This document shows positions 35,375-46,210 of a stretch of 64,000 nucleotides of DNA, one piece after another; position 1 is the first letter of the stretch, and each line of letters begins with the position of its first letter. Source of the stretch: Sternotherus odoratus. Lineage: Eukaryota > Chordata > Testudines > Kinosternidae. The stretch is taken from contig JAVMKO010000001.1 in NCBI GenBank assembly GCA_032164245.1, forward strand, positions 15,165,603 through 15,229,602, read 5' to 3'. Position numbers and translations under genes: made by a program. The notes under the pieces are model-generated. The model did not search any database. It was not told where the DNA came from and was given only the letters and a program-made list of their open reading frames with translations.

Positions 35375-35525
35375 GATTATTATCTCTATTTTACAGATGA
35401 AGAAATGCAGCCCAGACCAATTAGCTGTCTTACTCAACATCACAAAGATTGTCTATGTCAAAGCTAGGAACTGAAGTCAGGTCTCCTGAGTTCCAGTCTA
35501 AAGCCTCAACTACAGGAGCAGTCTT
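35375..35525 (-). repeat. MIR SINE fragment
   Basis: TATTTTACAGATGAAGAAAT, CACAAAGATTGTCTATG, AGCTAGGAACTGAAGTCAGG and TCTCCTGAGTTCCAGTCTAA are in reverse-MIR order and nearly span the full SINE. Confidence 0.8.
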
Positions 35526-35730
35526 CCCCTTTCACTCATGCTGCTATGAGTCCTTTGTACTTCAATCCACTCTGGATTTACAGACATCGATAGAATTTGT
35601 CTCCTAGTCTCTTATTGAAACTATTCTTCACTTTCCAACAAAATCACATTAATCAGCCCCCATGAGGTATTCAGGAGTGGACTGGAGACCAAACACACAC
35701 TCAGCTCTGTTGAGATGTGATCAGCTTCTA
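35526..35730. other. No recognisable feature
   Basis: Nothing recognised. Confidence 0.4.
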
Positions 35731-36027
35731 TGGCAGTAGTTCTCAGCTGGTCCAGACCACCTTTCAGGAGTCTGAACTCCAAAGCCTGCTGCCTTGGGAT
35801 GAAGCATGTAACTTAACTTTGAGGGGCTCCCTATGGCATGGGGCCCAGGCAATTGCCCTGTTTGCCACCCCCTAACACCGGCCCTGCAACTGTGACACCT
35901 CCTAAACCTATCCCATGGCCCCCCTGCAATGCTCAGGTTGAGAAACACTGATCTAGATGAGCTGATGTACCCCCGGAAGACCTCTACGTATCCCCAGGCA
36001 TATACATACTCCTGGTTGAGAATCACT
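35731..36027. mobile_element. Decayed hAT-like MITE (AGTTCTCAGC...GGTTGAGAA)
   Basis: CAGTAGTTCTCAGCTGG at the left and GGTTGAGAAACACTG (35936-35950) and GGTTGAGAATCACTA at the right belong to the same end family as the insert at 20427. ACCGGCCCTGC inside (near 35877) resembles the terminus of the 84-601 family, so the locus may be composite. No clean duplication was found. Confidence 0.55.
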
Positions 36028-37090
36028 ATATGGGAAGTGAAAAAAGATTTCAATAAGTGACACTGAGAAACATTCTGCTCTTACCTATCTTGCTGTAAAT
36101 CTAGAGTCAATGGAGAATCAAATCCTTTCACCCAAGGCCATTGGATACCAAAGTTTAAGTCTAAACTCATATTTCACATCTATAAGCAACACATTGCTGA
36201 GCATAATAACTCAATAAGAAGCATGTGTGAAATAATCATTTATCATCACACCAAAACAATTAGATAGGAACCGTTTTGTTTGAACATGATAGGTAGATTG
36301 GGGTAGATTAAGCATTGGACTAAAGTGAAGATGACAGCTAAAGCTAAAACAATTTCACCCTCAGTTAAAAGTGCAATTTTCAGAAAATAAAAAAAAAATA
36401 CAGTGAAATGTTCTTCCTTGCTTGAAGAAACAGTGTTGGCTGTACCATACATGGCCATATGAAGATGATACAGAGAAGATGGAACTGACTAATCTTTTCC
36501 GCGTAGTCTCTTATGCATGAAGTCATTGTAACGTTTAATTGAAGTTGGGAGAAGCCAGCCTTTGACAAAAGATATTTGTTTTAACTATTGTGTTTGAGAT
36601 GAATGAAATCTTTCATTTTCAGCATACAAAAGATTCAGGCATTTGTATATAAAGATGGGATTATTGAAATTATCTCTTTTCCCAGTGGCTATAAATGCAA
36701 CCATTCACTCAAGGTTTCATTATAAAACAGGAAGCTAGCAATGTGTTTTCTTATAAATGTGATTGAAGAAGGAAATTCTAATGTCTTCTCTGTTGCAATG
36801 CCTACAAAGCACTCAACAATGGCTTGACAGTTGGTGTGCCCTGACTACTGCTTAGATTACTAATGATAATAGTCTCACTGGTACTTTGTGCTCTGCTCCA
36901 ATCTCATTACTTAGAATTGTAAAATCTGTGGTACAGGGACCATCTTTACTTATCGTAAATTGCTCAATACAATTGTCCCATGACAATGTCTTTAGGTCTC
37001 CTGTAATTCAAATAATAAAGAATAATCTGTTTATTGTATCCATCTGCTACAAACATTAATACACTTGAATATTTATGAACGGTTCCAGTG
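36028..37090. other. No recognisable feature
   Basis: AT-rich sequence without recognisable gene or repeat. Confidence 0.4.
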
Positions 37091-37093
37091 AGA

Positions 37094-37120
37094 GTCAATG
37101 TGACCTAGTGGATAGAGCAC
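37094..37120 (+). repeat. MIR SINE, left part of a split copy
   Basis: GTGACCTAGTGGATAGAGCAC is the MIR tRNA-like head. The rest of this MIR appears about 860 bases downstream. Confidence 0.65.
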
Positions 37121-37980
37121 AGTTCTACAACAGTTCAGAGCAACTGCATTTGCATTTCCCCTCTGCTGTCCTTCAAGGGCACCGACTTAAGATTCTTGGC
37201 TCCTCAGCTGTCACCTCTCTTGGCCAGAGACCTATGTCTCTCTCCTTCCTGACCAACATTTTCCAGGCTGCACAGTTCCCTGCTTACACTGTGATACCCC
37301 ACTAAACCAGAGTGCCTAAACAGGCCAACAGTTATGCTTTGCTCTCTCCCTTAAGAGGCCATAAACAGCTTATGACTGTCAGCAATTATCACTTACCACA
37401 TGGCTTTTTCTAAGCAAGGACATTTATTCTAAAAGTAAAAGCATTACAGAGAAAATGTATTCAAAACAATACAAGAATGTGTGGACATTCTAATAAGCTT
37501 ACCAGAGATCTTTTCCCCACACTGCAGCAGGGGATTTGATATGAGTCAGTCTGTCAAACCACACCAAGGGGATTTTCTGTGGTTACAAGTTTGTAACAGC
37601 TTGAGCTCACAACAAGAACATCACCTGGACTGACCAGCCTGTTTCTTCAAACAGTTTGGGGCTTTGATCTCCAGCCATTGGAACAGGTGATCAGCGAACT
37701 GGAACAGGTGATCAGTGATCAGGGTGTAACTTCAAAGGTTGGTGGGAATTTGCACTCCTGTCACCGTAGAGATTCCCCAGGCAAACACTTGATACTCTTT
37801 ATCCAAAAATCCATTCTCATCTAGCCCATTTTCCAGTACAGACATCTGAAGTTCATAATGCTTCCCAGAGCTCTCAGTAATACATAACCTTTTCCTTTAG
37901 TAGAATGGACTGCAAAGATACTTAAGCTTATTCAGTAATATTTTCAGAGGATAATGCATGAAATTGCCTCATCTGTCACA
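37121..37980. mobile_element. LTR-type block splitting a MIR
   Basis: The block carries GAGACCTATGTCTCTCTCC, TTCCAGGCTGCACAGTTCCC and ends CTCATCTGTCACA. Its left 150 bases match 48955-49080 (ATCCATGTCTCTCTCCC, GGCAGCGCAGTTCCC). A 20-base unit, GGAACAGGTGATCAG with flank, is directly duplicated near 37680. CA at 37980 suits an LTR end, but the left terminus is unresolved. Confidence 0.5.
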
Positions 37981-38170
37981 CTCTTTACTAGGCCTGGGTT
38001 CTTTCCTGAGGTCTGCCTCTGGCTTGTTGGGTGACCTTTGGCCAGACAAATCCCTCCCCTTGCCTCAGTTTACCCATCTATAAAGGGGAGATAATGATAT
38101 TGAACCTTCAATGTAAAGCACTTTAAGATCTACTGCTGAAAAGTGCTACATAAGAGGTTGGCATTATTAT
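37981..38170 (+). repeat. MIR SINE, right part of the split copy
   Basis: GGTCTGCCTCTGGCTTGTTG, GGTGACCTTTGGCC, CTTGCCTCAGTTTACCC and ATCTATAAAGGGGAGATAAT run through the MIR core to the tail, ending in ATTATTATTATTA. Confidence 0.8.
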
Positions 38171-40308
38171 TATTACTGTTGATTGTAAAGAAGCCAGCCA
38201 ATTCCCTGCTATCACAGACTTATTCGTCACTCGCATTAATCCCATCCCATCCATACTCCCAGTCTGTGTACTCAGCCTTTACTTTGGAAATATGTTGTGA
38301 GATGTATAGTGTGATTTTATTTACTGTTTATTGAAGGCCTACTTCAAAACCCATTAAAGTCAATAGATTATTTCCCATTTTTTTCCAGAGCCTTTGGGGT
38401 CATGGGCTAAATACATTGGCCCAGATCCACAAAGTTACTTGAATACCTAAACCCCAGATGCACCTAAATCCCAGTTTTGGTTCCACTGCAATCCACAAAA
38501 CTCACACCGAAGCCTGTAGGTGCCTGGACCCCCTTGACATCTGAGTTTTCAAAGTAAATGTTTCCTCAGTGCCTAAGTTTTTGCCTCTGAGTGTGTGCAC
38601 TGTTGCTGCTTCAGTCTAGGTGTCCAGATGCCTATCACCCATCTAAGCCCCAGAACAATCCACAAACCAGGGGAGATAGGCATTCATCATCCGAAGTCAT
38701 GTGCTGGTCCCAATCCAGTAGGTGTATTCAGAAGCCGATTACTGTATTGGATCTTATTCAAAATTGAGGAGGAGGTTGCAGTACCTTATGACTTAGCTCA
38801 ATGGTAATAGGATATTACATATTGCATAGGATATTCAGTACCCAGGTTCAATTGTCCCCTCTACCAGAGGAGGCAGAATGTATTTGAACAAGGGTCACCT
38901 GCCTCTGAAGAGCTAAGGGATATTCTGATGAGGGTCTATCTCAATCTCTTCCATTGAAGCTGTTCCACTCTGGATAAATAATGAAATGGTTATTGGAGCA
39001 GAGGGGTTGGTCCGCAGGTCTCCCCATACCCAAGGGGGGTGCTTCACCACTGGACTAGGTGTTGGATCAGTGAGGAGTGAGGGAGGTTGAGACAGAATGT
39101 GCTTTGCTGTTCTATGTTTCAGGGTTTGATTGTTTGTTTTAGTTTAGTTTAGTTTTGTGGTTCTTGTGGGGTTAATTTCAGGGTTTCTTTTGTCTGCCTT
39201 TGGTCTGGCATGGCAAAGGAGAGAGACCACAGTTTGTTGGAGATTCTGAGGGTTTAACCTATGGTCAGGGCTTGCAGATTCTGCTTCCAGACTCTACAGT
39301 AAATACAATGTAAGTAATTGTTTTATAGGGAGCATTGGTATAGAATGAGTTAGTATTTCAGTATGTTCAAATTGGATCTCTTGAATACAAAATTGGATTT
39401 TATCATCTCAAAGCAATATCTTATTTGCATCCCTATATACGTTTTTTTGGGAATGTTAAGGGATAAAGTCCATCAAATATTTGGAAAGTTTTTAAAAGTG
39501 TAGAACTTGGTAAAGTGGAATATTGTTTCAGTTAGGCGCCACTAAAACCCATTTTCAACCATGAGGTCCAGTGATTAAAGTAATGTCATCTTATACATGC
39601 AATGATCACAGCAAATGGAAATATTTAATGAAATTATTGTAAACTTCTCCTAGAGATATTTCAGAACATGGCTGAGAAATAAAATGAGGAGCTAAGAAAG
39701 AAGAGTAAAATGACAGGAGATAAACCAGAACAAACATCTTCATGATTTGATCTTGCTTTGGATTATGTGAAAGAGATTGATAGGCTGTTACAAAGATGGG
39801 GTTGCCTAAAGATACTCTGCTTTAGATGCAGAAGCCTATTAAAATCTCCAAAAAGACAAGAGACATGTTAATATAAAGAGGTTGCTACCTTTGTTTATTT
39901 AGCTATCTTGTGGGTTTTTTTGTTTTTTTTTTAAGGAAGGCAATCTATGAAGGCTTAAGCTAGAGCAGGAAGTTCCCACAGATCCTGTAGAACACGATTC
40001 AGGTGCAAACCCCCTGTTGATTCACACATGTTCCCATCAAGGAAAAGGAATCAGCTGCAGACACAGACAGAGAATACAGCCAGGAGAGATCACAGGAACA
40101 TCAGTCCTGTGATCACTTTGTATACTATTTGTGCTGCTGCATGGCAGACATGCACTTACAAAAAAGTATTGTCAAAGATTAAAGAAAACTTTCACCTTAT
40201 CCAAACATTTATTTGAGGCATTTTGGAAAACTAATTCTTAAATAGTAATTGTCTAACTCAGTATGTTCATAATCTTAGCTGTGACCAACTCCCCTCGCCA
40301 CATCTGAA
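38171..40308. other. Largely unassigned
   Basis: The segment 38410-38520 (GGCCCAGATCCACAAAG, GTGCCTGGACCCCC) is probably an old dispersed repeat. A poly-T run lies at 39914-39932. No gene was recognised. Confidence 0.35.
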
Positions 40309-40310
40309 AT

Positions 40311-40560
40311 AAGAACATAAGAACGGCTGTACTGGGTCAGACCAAAGGTCCATCCAGCCCAGTATCCTGTCTACTGACAGTGGCCAGTGCCAGGTGCACC
40401 AGAGTGAGTGAACCTAACAGGTAATGATCAAGTGATCTCTCTTCTGCCATTCATCATCCCATCTGACAAACAGATGCTAGGAACACCATTCATTACCCAT
40501 CCTTGCTAATAGTCATTAATGGACTTAACCTTCATGAATTTATCCATGAATGCATCATAA
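40311..40560 (-). mobile_element. CR1 LINE 3' fragment
   Basis: Opens AAGAACATAAGAACGGC then GGTCAGACCAAAGGTCC and CCAGTATCCTGTCTAC, parallel to the start of the CR1 at 27955. About 250 bases survive, ending at ATTTATCCATGAATGCATC. Confidence 0.85.
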
Positions 40561-40583
40561 TTTTAAAACAAATTTGCATATTG

Positions 40584-41800
40584 TGACACAGGATTCTTGG
40601 CAAAGGGTCCTCTGTTTTTTCATACAACCCTTACTTCAGATCTGAGAAACTCACTACACCAAACACATGGCTTTCAGGATATTTACCCATAAAAAGTAAT
40701 ATGTGGCTAGCTACAGAAAGCTTGTGACTTACCAAGTCTTAGTCATTGTGAGTTGTGTGTATGGATAATATCAAAGGAACAATATAACTCCATGGAAAGT
40801 ATGCTTTATGGATTTGGAATAGAAGTTAGTCACAAGGAGATAATATGTCTCAGGCTATGTCTATTCTACTATGGGATCGATGCTCTGGCGATAGATGCAC
40901 CGGGAGTCGATTTAATGGGTGGAATGCTAATAGGTGTAGCTACCCACTAAATCAATGTCAGAGTGCTCTCTGGTTGACTCCGGTATTCCACCAGCAATGA
41001 GAGGAGTAAAGTAAGTTGATGGTAGAGTGTCTCCCATCGAACCAGCACGGTGTAGACATGGCAGTAAGTCAACCTAAGCTACGTCGAATCCTACTATGTT
41101 ATTCATGTAGCTAGAGTTGTATAACTTTTAGGTTGACTTACTGTGGTAGTGCAGACATAGCTGCAGGGACAATCAGTTCAAGCAGAAGAGAGTTGGCACC
41201 ATGCCCTGGTTAGCTGGTGACTTAATGCAAGGCTCAGTTTTCTAGCGTTGCTCCATCCCAAGATTTTCAATTGAAAACCATCAGAAACAACTGCAAACAA
41301 TCAAAACCACTTGGAGGTGAAAAAGGAACATTACAACAGACAGGAAATTTCCCAGATGATGAATAGAGGCAAAAGTCTGTTTGTGGGGAAAGGCACTCTG
41401 GATCCATTCACTGGGGAGACAACTAGAGAGAGGGGGCAGGGTGTTCTCATGAAAAATGGGATCCTAAAAAACAAACCAGCCAGCACTGCAAAAGACTGAT
41501 TTTGCAGGGCAAATCCAACATTATAGATAGGAAAGTAGATTATTAAGAACAGGCTCGGGTTTGTGATTTATGATTTCTTTTGTATTGTAACCATTGGCTT
41601 CCATCACTCACTTGTGTTCTGAGCAGAATCTCTGTTCTTTCTGACATAAACCTTCTTTGGTATTATTACAAGTATTTATTCAGGAGCAGTGGTTTAAGGT
41701 GACACTGGAATTTCTGTGAGGTGCCAGTGACGGGATGGGTACCACGGAGGAATATTTCAGAGGGACTCAGGCACTGGGGTACACACTTCTACTGTTAACC
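40584..41800. mobile_element. LTR-type repeat with a MITE inserted
   Basis: The left part (40584-40850) shares word order with 11382-11470. The right part (41164-41800) includes ATTGTAACCATTGGCTTCC and ACATAAACCTTCTTTGG, typical of an R-U5-like region, then GGTGCCAGTGACGGGATGGG. Between them sits a MITE at 40851-41163. LTR termini were not identified. Confidence 0.45.
40851..41163. mobile_element. MITE (CTATGTCT...AGACATAG ends)
   Basis: CAGGCTATGTCTATTCTAC and GGTAGTGCAGACATAGCTG are inverted ends. The interior contains GGAGTCGATTTAATGGGT and the partner ACCCACTAAATCAATG about 45 bases on, so it also folds internally. An 8-bp target duplication was looked for and not seen. Confidence 0.7.
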
Positions 41801-43040
41801 GGCAAGTCAAAGACAGGGCTGGCACAGCCCTGAGGAGAGTGCCTGAGTGGCTGAAAGGCAGGTAGTGTCAGGGAGCTGGCAGCCAGAGAGGCACAGGCAA
41901 GACTCCCTCATGCTGGAGGTTGGGAGTATCAAGGTGACTCAGAGACCTGGGTGCTCTGAGAACTGCCACACACACTCATCTTTTTTACAGTCACTTTTTT
42001 TTTTATTACACCTCTACCAGCATGTTGATTTCTTTTCCAAACTATTGCACAGCTGGGTTGCAGGGCTATAGCTGTTTGCAGGATATCTTATATTTTTTAA
42101 TAGTAATCTCAGTCATTTCATTTTTCCCTGGTGCTCGGTTCTTTCTAAACTGTATCAGAAGAGTTCTCACTAAAGGAATAAGCACAGGTCGTTTGCCCTT
42201 TTCCATTCTTGTTATAATCTTTGTCAGGAAAATGGATTACCCCGTTGCCATTTTCTTTTCTTATTACAACTTTTGTTGTGACTGTGAACTCTCTGGTCTC
42301 TAATGTCTCATATTCCGTCAATTAGAATTGAGGAGTGCTCTGCGTCTTTGACCTTTTCAGTATCCTGCATTTTGATTGGGTGGCATTTCCATTTCTTGCA
42401 CTCCTCCACCTGCACTGACTAGGCTGGAATGGCAGCCAATCAAAAGCCAACTATGAATGCAAAATCAATTACTGTTGTTGCCAGACTCTACCCCTAACCC
42501 AATACTGTTTGATTTTGCTGGTATTTTTCCATTTACAGGGCAGCAAATCAGGCGAGTGACTGGGATTCAAGTCTAAACAGCTCTGGTGTTGTGACTGAGA
42601 CTGGAACTTTTGTTTGCTGCAGTGCATTAGAGAGAAACTTTGGGAATGTTTCTTCATCTCGCTGTTTTCTGTCTGCATACTAGATATAATGTACTTCTCC
42701 ACCTCATACAGGTTTTGTGAGGATAAAAACATTAATGATTGTGAGGTTCTCAGAAACAATAGCAATGGAGGCCAGAGCAGTAGCTAAGATAAATGTGAGT
42801 TTTACTCCAATTGTTAGCTATAGCCCATCCTCTGAGGACCTTCCTTTCTGAGGAATTTACAATTATGATATGACTCATATACTATAATAATTCCACGAGA
42901 CATTTTTGAAACTCATCACAGTGCTATATGAAGCCCCAATCTCATAACACGGAAAACAAACGATTAAACAGACACAATGCTGCGGTACCGTGAACTGTTC
43001 TTTTTCTAAAAATCTGGATACCGCATACAATTCTGGTCCC
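41801..43040. other. No recognisable feature
   Basis: No gene or confident repeat assignment, aside from AT-rich runs. Confidence 0.4.
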
Positions 43041-43440
43041 CCATGTTCAAGTCCCTCTTACTGGCAGATTTGGAATGGCTGGAGGCATTCCATAGGCCCT
43101 GGCAGTGCCTGAACATCAAGTTGTTCAACTTACTGCGAAATACCATAATTCACAGCGATCTGGCATTTCTTCAGTCACTCGCTGTGTTAAAAAAGAGTGC
43201 TGCATGCGCTTCAGCCATCTTGCCAGGATGGACAAAAACAATCCAGCACAGTATGCTCTCAAACTCGCCATTGACAGAGTTGACAGGAAGAGTGCACTTC
43301 CTGACCCTACCTGGCATCACCAGTGGGGCCTCTCCAGAAATCTGTGGATTTGAAGCCCCATGTTTACCACAAGTGATCTTCAATCAGGGCAGAACACTTT
43401 TGAGACGCTTGAGGCAAAATCAGACAAGTCATTTTGGATA
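43041..43440 (+). pseudogene. Frameshifted C-terminal fragment of a non-LTR retrotransposon RT
   Basis: In overlapping frames one reads ADLEWLEAFHRPWQCLNIK, then LRNTIIHSDLA, then CCMRFSHLARMDKNNPAQYA, LKLAIDRVDRKSALPDPTW. The order LE.FH..CL..I, a short spacer, then R..HLARM....PA..AL and a P..W stretch is the layout after the RT thumb in many animal non-LTR retrotransposons. Several frame changes break it. The clade is not one of the CR1 or L2 copies seen elsewhere here. The foldback element at 43481 lies just beyond its end. Confidence 0.5.
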
Positions 43441-43480
43441 TGATCTGGTTATGAAAAAGAATGGGATCTTACTTCTTAAG

Positions 43481-43624
43481 AATCAGAGAGGTAGCCATAT
43501 TAGTCTGGATCTGCAGAAGCAATAAAGAGTCCTGCAGCACCTTAAAGACTAAAAAAAGAATTGAAGCATAAGCTTTCGTGGGCTAATACCCACTTCATCG
43601 GATGCATGCATCTGACAAAGTGGG
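43481..43624. mobile_element. Foldback insertion (Penelope-like derivative), about 11-bp duplication
   Basis: TACTTCTTAAG flanks the insert at 43470-43480 and 43625-43635. The left part, from AATCAGAGAGGTAGCCATA, is the same sequence class as at 21504, including GCATAAGCTTTCGTGGGC. It turns back on itself at the centre 43606/43607, where about 18 bases of the opposite strand follow (GCATCTGACAAAGTGGG). The first T of the duplication might belong to the insert, so it is 10 or 11 bp. Confidence 0.75.
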
Positions 43625-43639
43625 TACTTCTTAAGCATT

Positions 43640-43784
43640 TCCCTAACTTTCTATCAGCTGGAATAACACAATTTAGAAACAACTGTATTATGAATGTTGT
43701 GTAGTATGATTTTAAAAACTGTCTCAAACTGTACTTTCACTCCCTGTATATGAACTCTCAACCTCTAGCCTGGCATGCATCTTA
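43640..43784. other. No recognisable feature
   Basis: Short unassigned gap. Confidence 0.4.
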
Positions 43785-44115
43785 AACTCATGTTTACCCT
43801 GCCACAGCTGGGCAAGGCGTCATAGTGTCTGAGTACCCCTAAGGATCCTGGCCTCCTGTTTACCAGACATGTAAATGGCATAGATTAATACTGAACAATG
43901 GATGTGATAGCCATTAAGTGTTATCACCTGTGTAAGTGTATTGAAAGCCCTCCTCCCTTATTCACACCTGAGTATAAGAAAGGCCTCAGCCTGGCATGGA
44001 GTTGAGCTAGTTGTTTGGGTAATAACCCCTCTGACTCCTATTGCTTGCAATAAATCTTGTTTTCCAGAAACCTACTGCGTCACGCCTGTCCTTTGGGAGA
44101 TATTGGGATTAAGCT
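43785..44115 (+). mobile_element. Candidate retroviral-type LTR
   Basis: A TATA-like GAGTATAAGAAAGG (about 43970) lies about 75 bases before the AATAAA in GCAATAAATCTTG (about 44050). Then comes a GT-rich stretch ending GCGTCACGCCTGTCC. This spacing is usual for U3-R-U5 of a retrovirus-like element. No termini, primer site or coding remnants were found, so this would be a solo or partial LTR. Confidence 0.5.
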
Positions 44116-45000
44116 CCAAAGGTAAAAGCAGTTTTTGCAACATATCTGAGCCTGAAAGAAGACTGGGCTTTAAACTCCTAATTTGTTTCCAATCTGCTCA
44201 TTTTGGTGCTTCTAAGCTACCTTAGAGAAATGGGATAGACTAGATTTACAGGACCCACCCAGGCCAAAAATGTAAAACCAGGAGTGACTGTTTCCAATTT
44301 TTCACCAACTCTCCTTGCCTCCTCCCACATTTTCCCAGTTAATGTTCTCCTCGCCTGTTCAGTGTCTTCCCATTTTAATCAGTTCGTTTCAATATTTGAT
44401 AATAGTCTTTTATGCTCCATGAAGTGACCTGTAATTGGAAACATCACAACATTCCTATTTCAAAATGCTGAGACAAACTAACCAATAATGTCTGCTAATC
44501 ATGCCAGACAAAGACCCTGATTCTGCAAACATTTTCATATGTGCTTAACTTAGTAATCACGTGACCAGTCCAACAGCATGAGGCCAACAGGAGTAGCCAC
44601 ATGCTTAAAGCTAAGCAAGTGAGAAAATGTTTGCAAAGCCAAAGTAAACCCTAGTCTACCAGTATAACTATTTCAGTCAGGGGCACTGAAATAGTCAGAC
44701 TAGTACAACCTGCAGAGGTGTTGTACCCCTTTAACTGTACTCTTATAGTTAAAGCAGCATAACCTGTGTGTAAACTATCAAATACAGTACAGAAATGCTT
44801 CACCAGTTTGGGTCAATAAGCTCCCACCTCCACAGAAAGCCCCCATAAGGCCTCTTGACTTAAATATTTTCTAGTAGTTTCAGCTGCTTTAGTGTCTTAA
44901 CCCAAAAATGCTATTTGCTTTTGGGTTGTTCAAAAAACTTCTCCCAACAAGGGAGTGATGCCTGGACTATGATCTGTGATGCCGGGTGCCGCAGACAGCC
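44116..45000. other. No recognisable feature
   Basis: Nothing recognised. Confidence 0.4.
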
Positions 45001-45008
45001 ATCCCTTC

Positions 45009-45983
45009 TAGGATTGCCAACTTTCTATTTGCACAAAACAGAACAACCTTGCCCCTCCCCTTTTCCAAAGCCACACCCCTTCTCTGAGGCCCTGCTCCTC
45101 TCACTCCATCCCCCCTCCCTCTTTTGTTCACTCTCCCCACCCTCATTCACTTGATAATTTTCACCCAGCTGGGGCACGGAGTTAGGGTGGGAGGGTGGGA
45201 GGGCTCTGGCTTTTGGTGCAGGCTCTGGGGTGGGGCTGGGGATGAGGGGTTTGGAGGGCAGGAGGGGGATCAGGGCAGGGGGTTGGGATATGGGGGAGGG
45301 GCTGAGGCCTGTAGATGGGGGTGAAGGCTCCGAGGTGGGGCTGGGAATGAGGGGTTTGGGGTGCAGGAGGGAGTTCAGGTCTGGGGTAAGGGCTTGGAAC
45401 TTGGGGGAGTGTAAAGACTCCGGCTGGGAGAGCGGGTTCTGGAGTGGGCTGGGAAGAAGGGGATTCGGGTGCAGGAAGGTTCTCCAGGCTGGGATTGAGG
45501 GGTTTGGAGGGTGAGAGGGGAATCAGGGCTTGGGCAGGGGGTTGGGGCATGGGAAGGAGTCAGGGGTACAGACTCCGGGCAGCGCTTACCTCAAGCAGCT
45601 CCCGAAAGCAACAGCATGTCCCACTTCCCTCTGGCTCCTGCACAGAGGCACGGCCAAATGGCTCTTCTTGCTGCCCAGTCTACAGGAGCCACTTCCACAG
45701 CTCCCATTGGCTGCAGTTCCCAGCCAATGGGAGCTGCAGAGCTGGTGCTTGGGACAGGGGCAGCATGCGGAGCCCCCTGGCTGCCCCTATGCATAGGAAC
45801 AGGAGGAGGGGCATGCCACTGTTTCTGGCAGCCATGAGGAGCCACAGCAGGCAGGGGCCTGCCTTAGTCTCTCTGTGCCGCCAACCAGACTTATAACGGC
45901 CCGGTCAGCGGTGCTGACGGGAGCCACCAGGGTCCCTTTTCAACCAGGTGTTCCTGTCAAAAACGAGACACATGGCAACCCTA
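45009..45983. mobile_element. GC-rich non-autonomous DNA transposon
   Basis: The ends TAGGATTGCCAACTTTC and AGACACATGGCAACCCTA are imperfect inverted repeats. Flanking ATCCCTTC and GTCCTTTC match at 6 of 8, suggesting an eroded 8-bp duplication. The interior (45180-45520) is a degenerate tandem of GGGGTTTGGAGGG-type words and shares GGCTCTGGGGTGGGGCTGGG with 24459. Open frames through it are compositional. Confidence 0.65.
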
Positions 45984-46080
45984 GTCCTTTCCTTTAACCT
46001 GAGTAGTAGGAAAGCAGGATGCATAGATTTGTAAGCTGTATGCCTCTTTTATTTCTATAGTCAGTACATTTTCTTTGCTC
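45984..46080. other. No recognisable feature
   Basis: Short unassigned gap. Confidence 0.3.
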
Positions 46081-46084
46081 TGCA

Positions 46085-46210
46085 ATACATATCTCTTAGA
46101 TAGCACTCTTGGGCCTTTGATCTCAAAGCACTTTAGGGAAGAGGTATCGTCATCGTCATCCTCACTTTACAGATGAGACCAGAGAGCTGAGGTGACTCAT
46201 TCAGGGTGCT
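46085..46210 (-). repeat. MIR-like SINE fragment
   Basis: CAAAGCACTTTAGGGAAGAG, CTCACTTTACAGATGAGACC and GAGCTGAGGTGACTCATTC are in reverse-MIR order. Confidence 0.65.

Noticed and set aside
40851..41163. hAT MITE with an 8-bp duplication
   Set aside because: Inverted ends are clear, but the flanks ATATGTCT and CAGGGACA do not match, so the superfamily was left open.
45182..45896. Long frames on both strands
   Set aside because: Same cause: GC-rich tandem words inside a DNA transposon.
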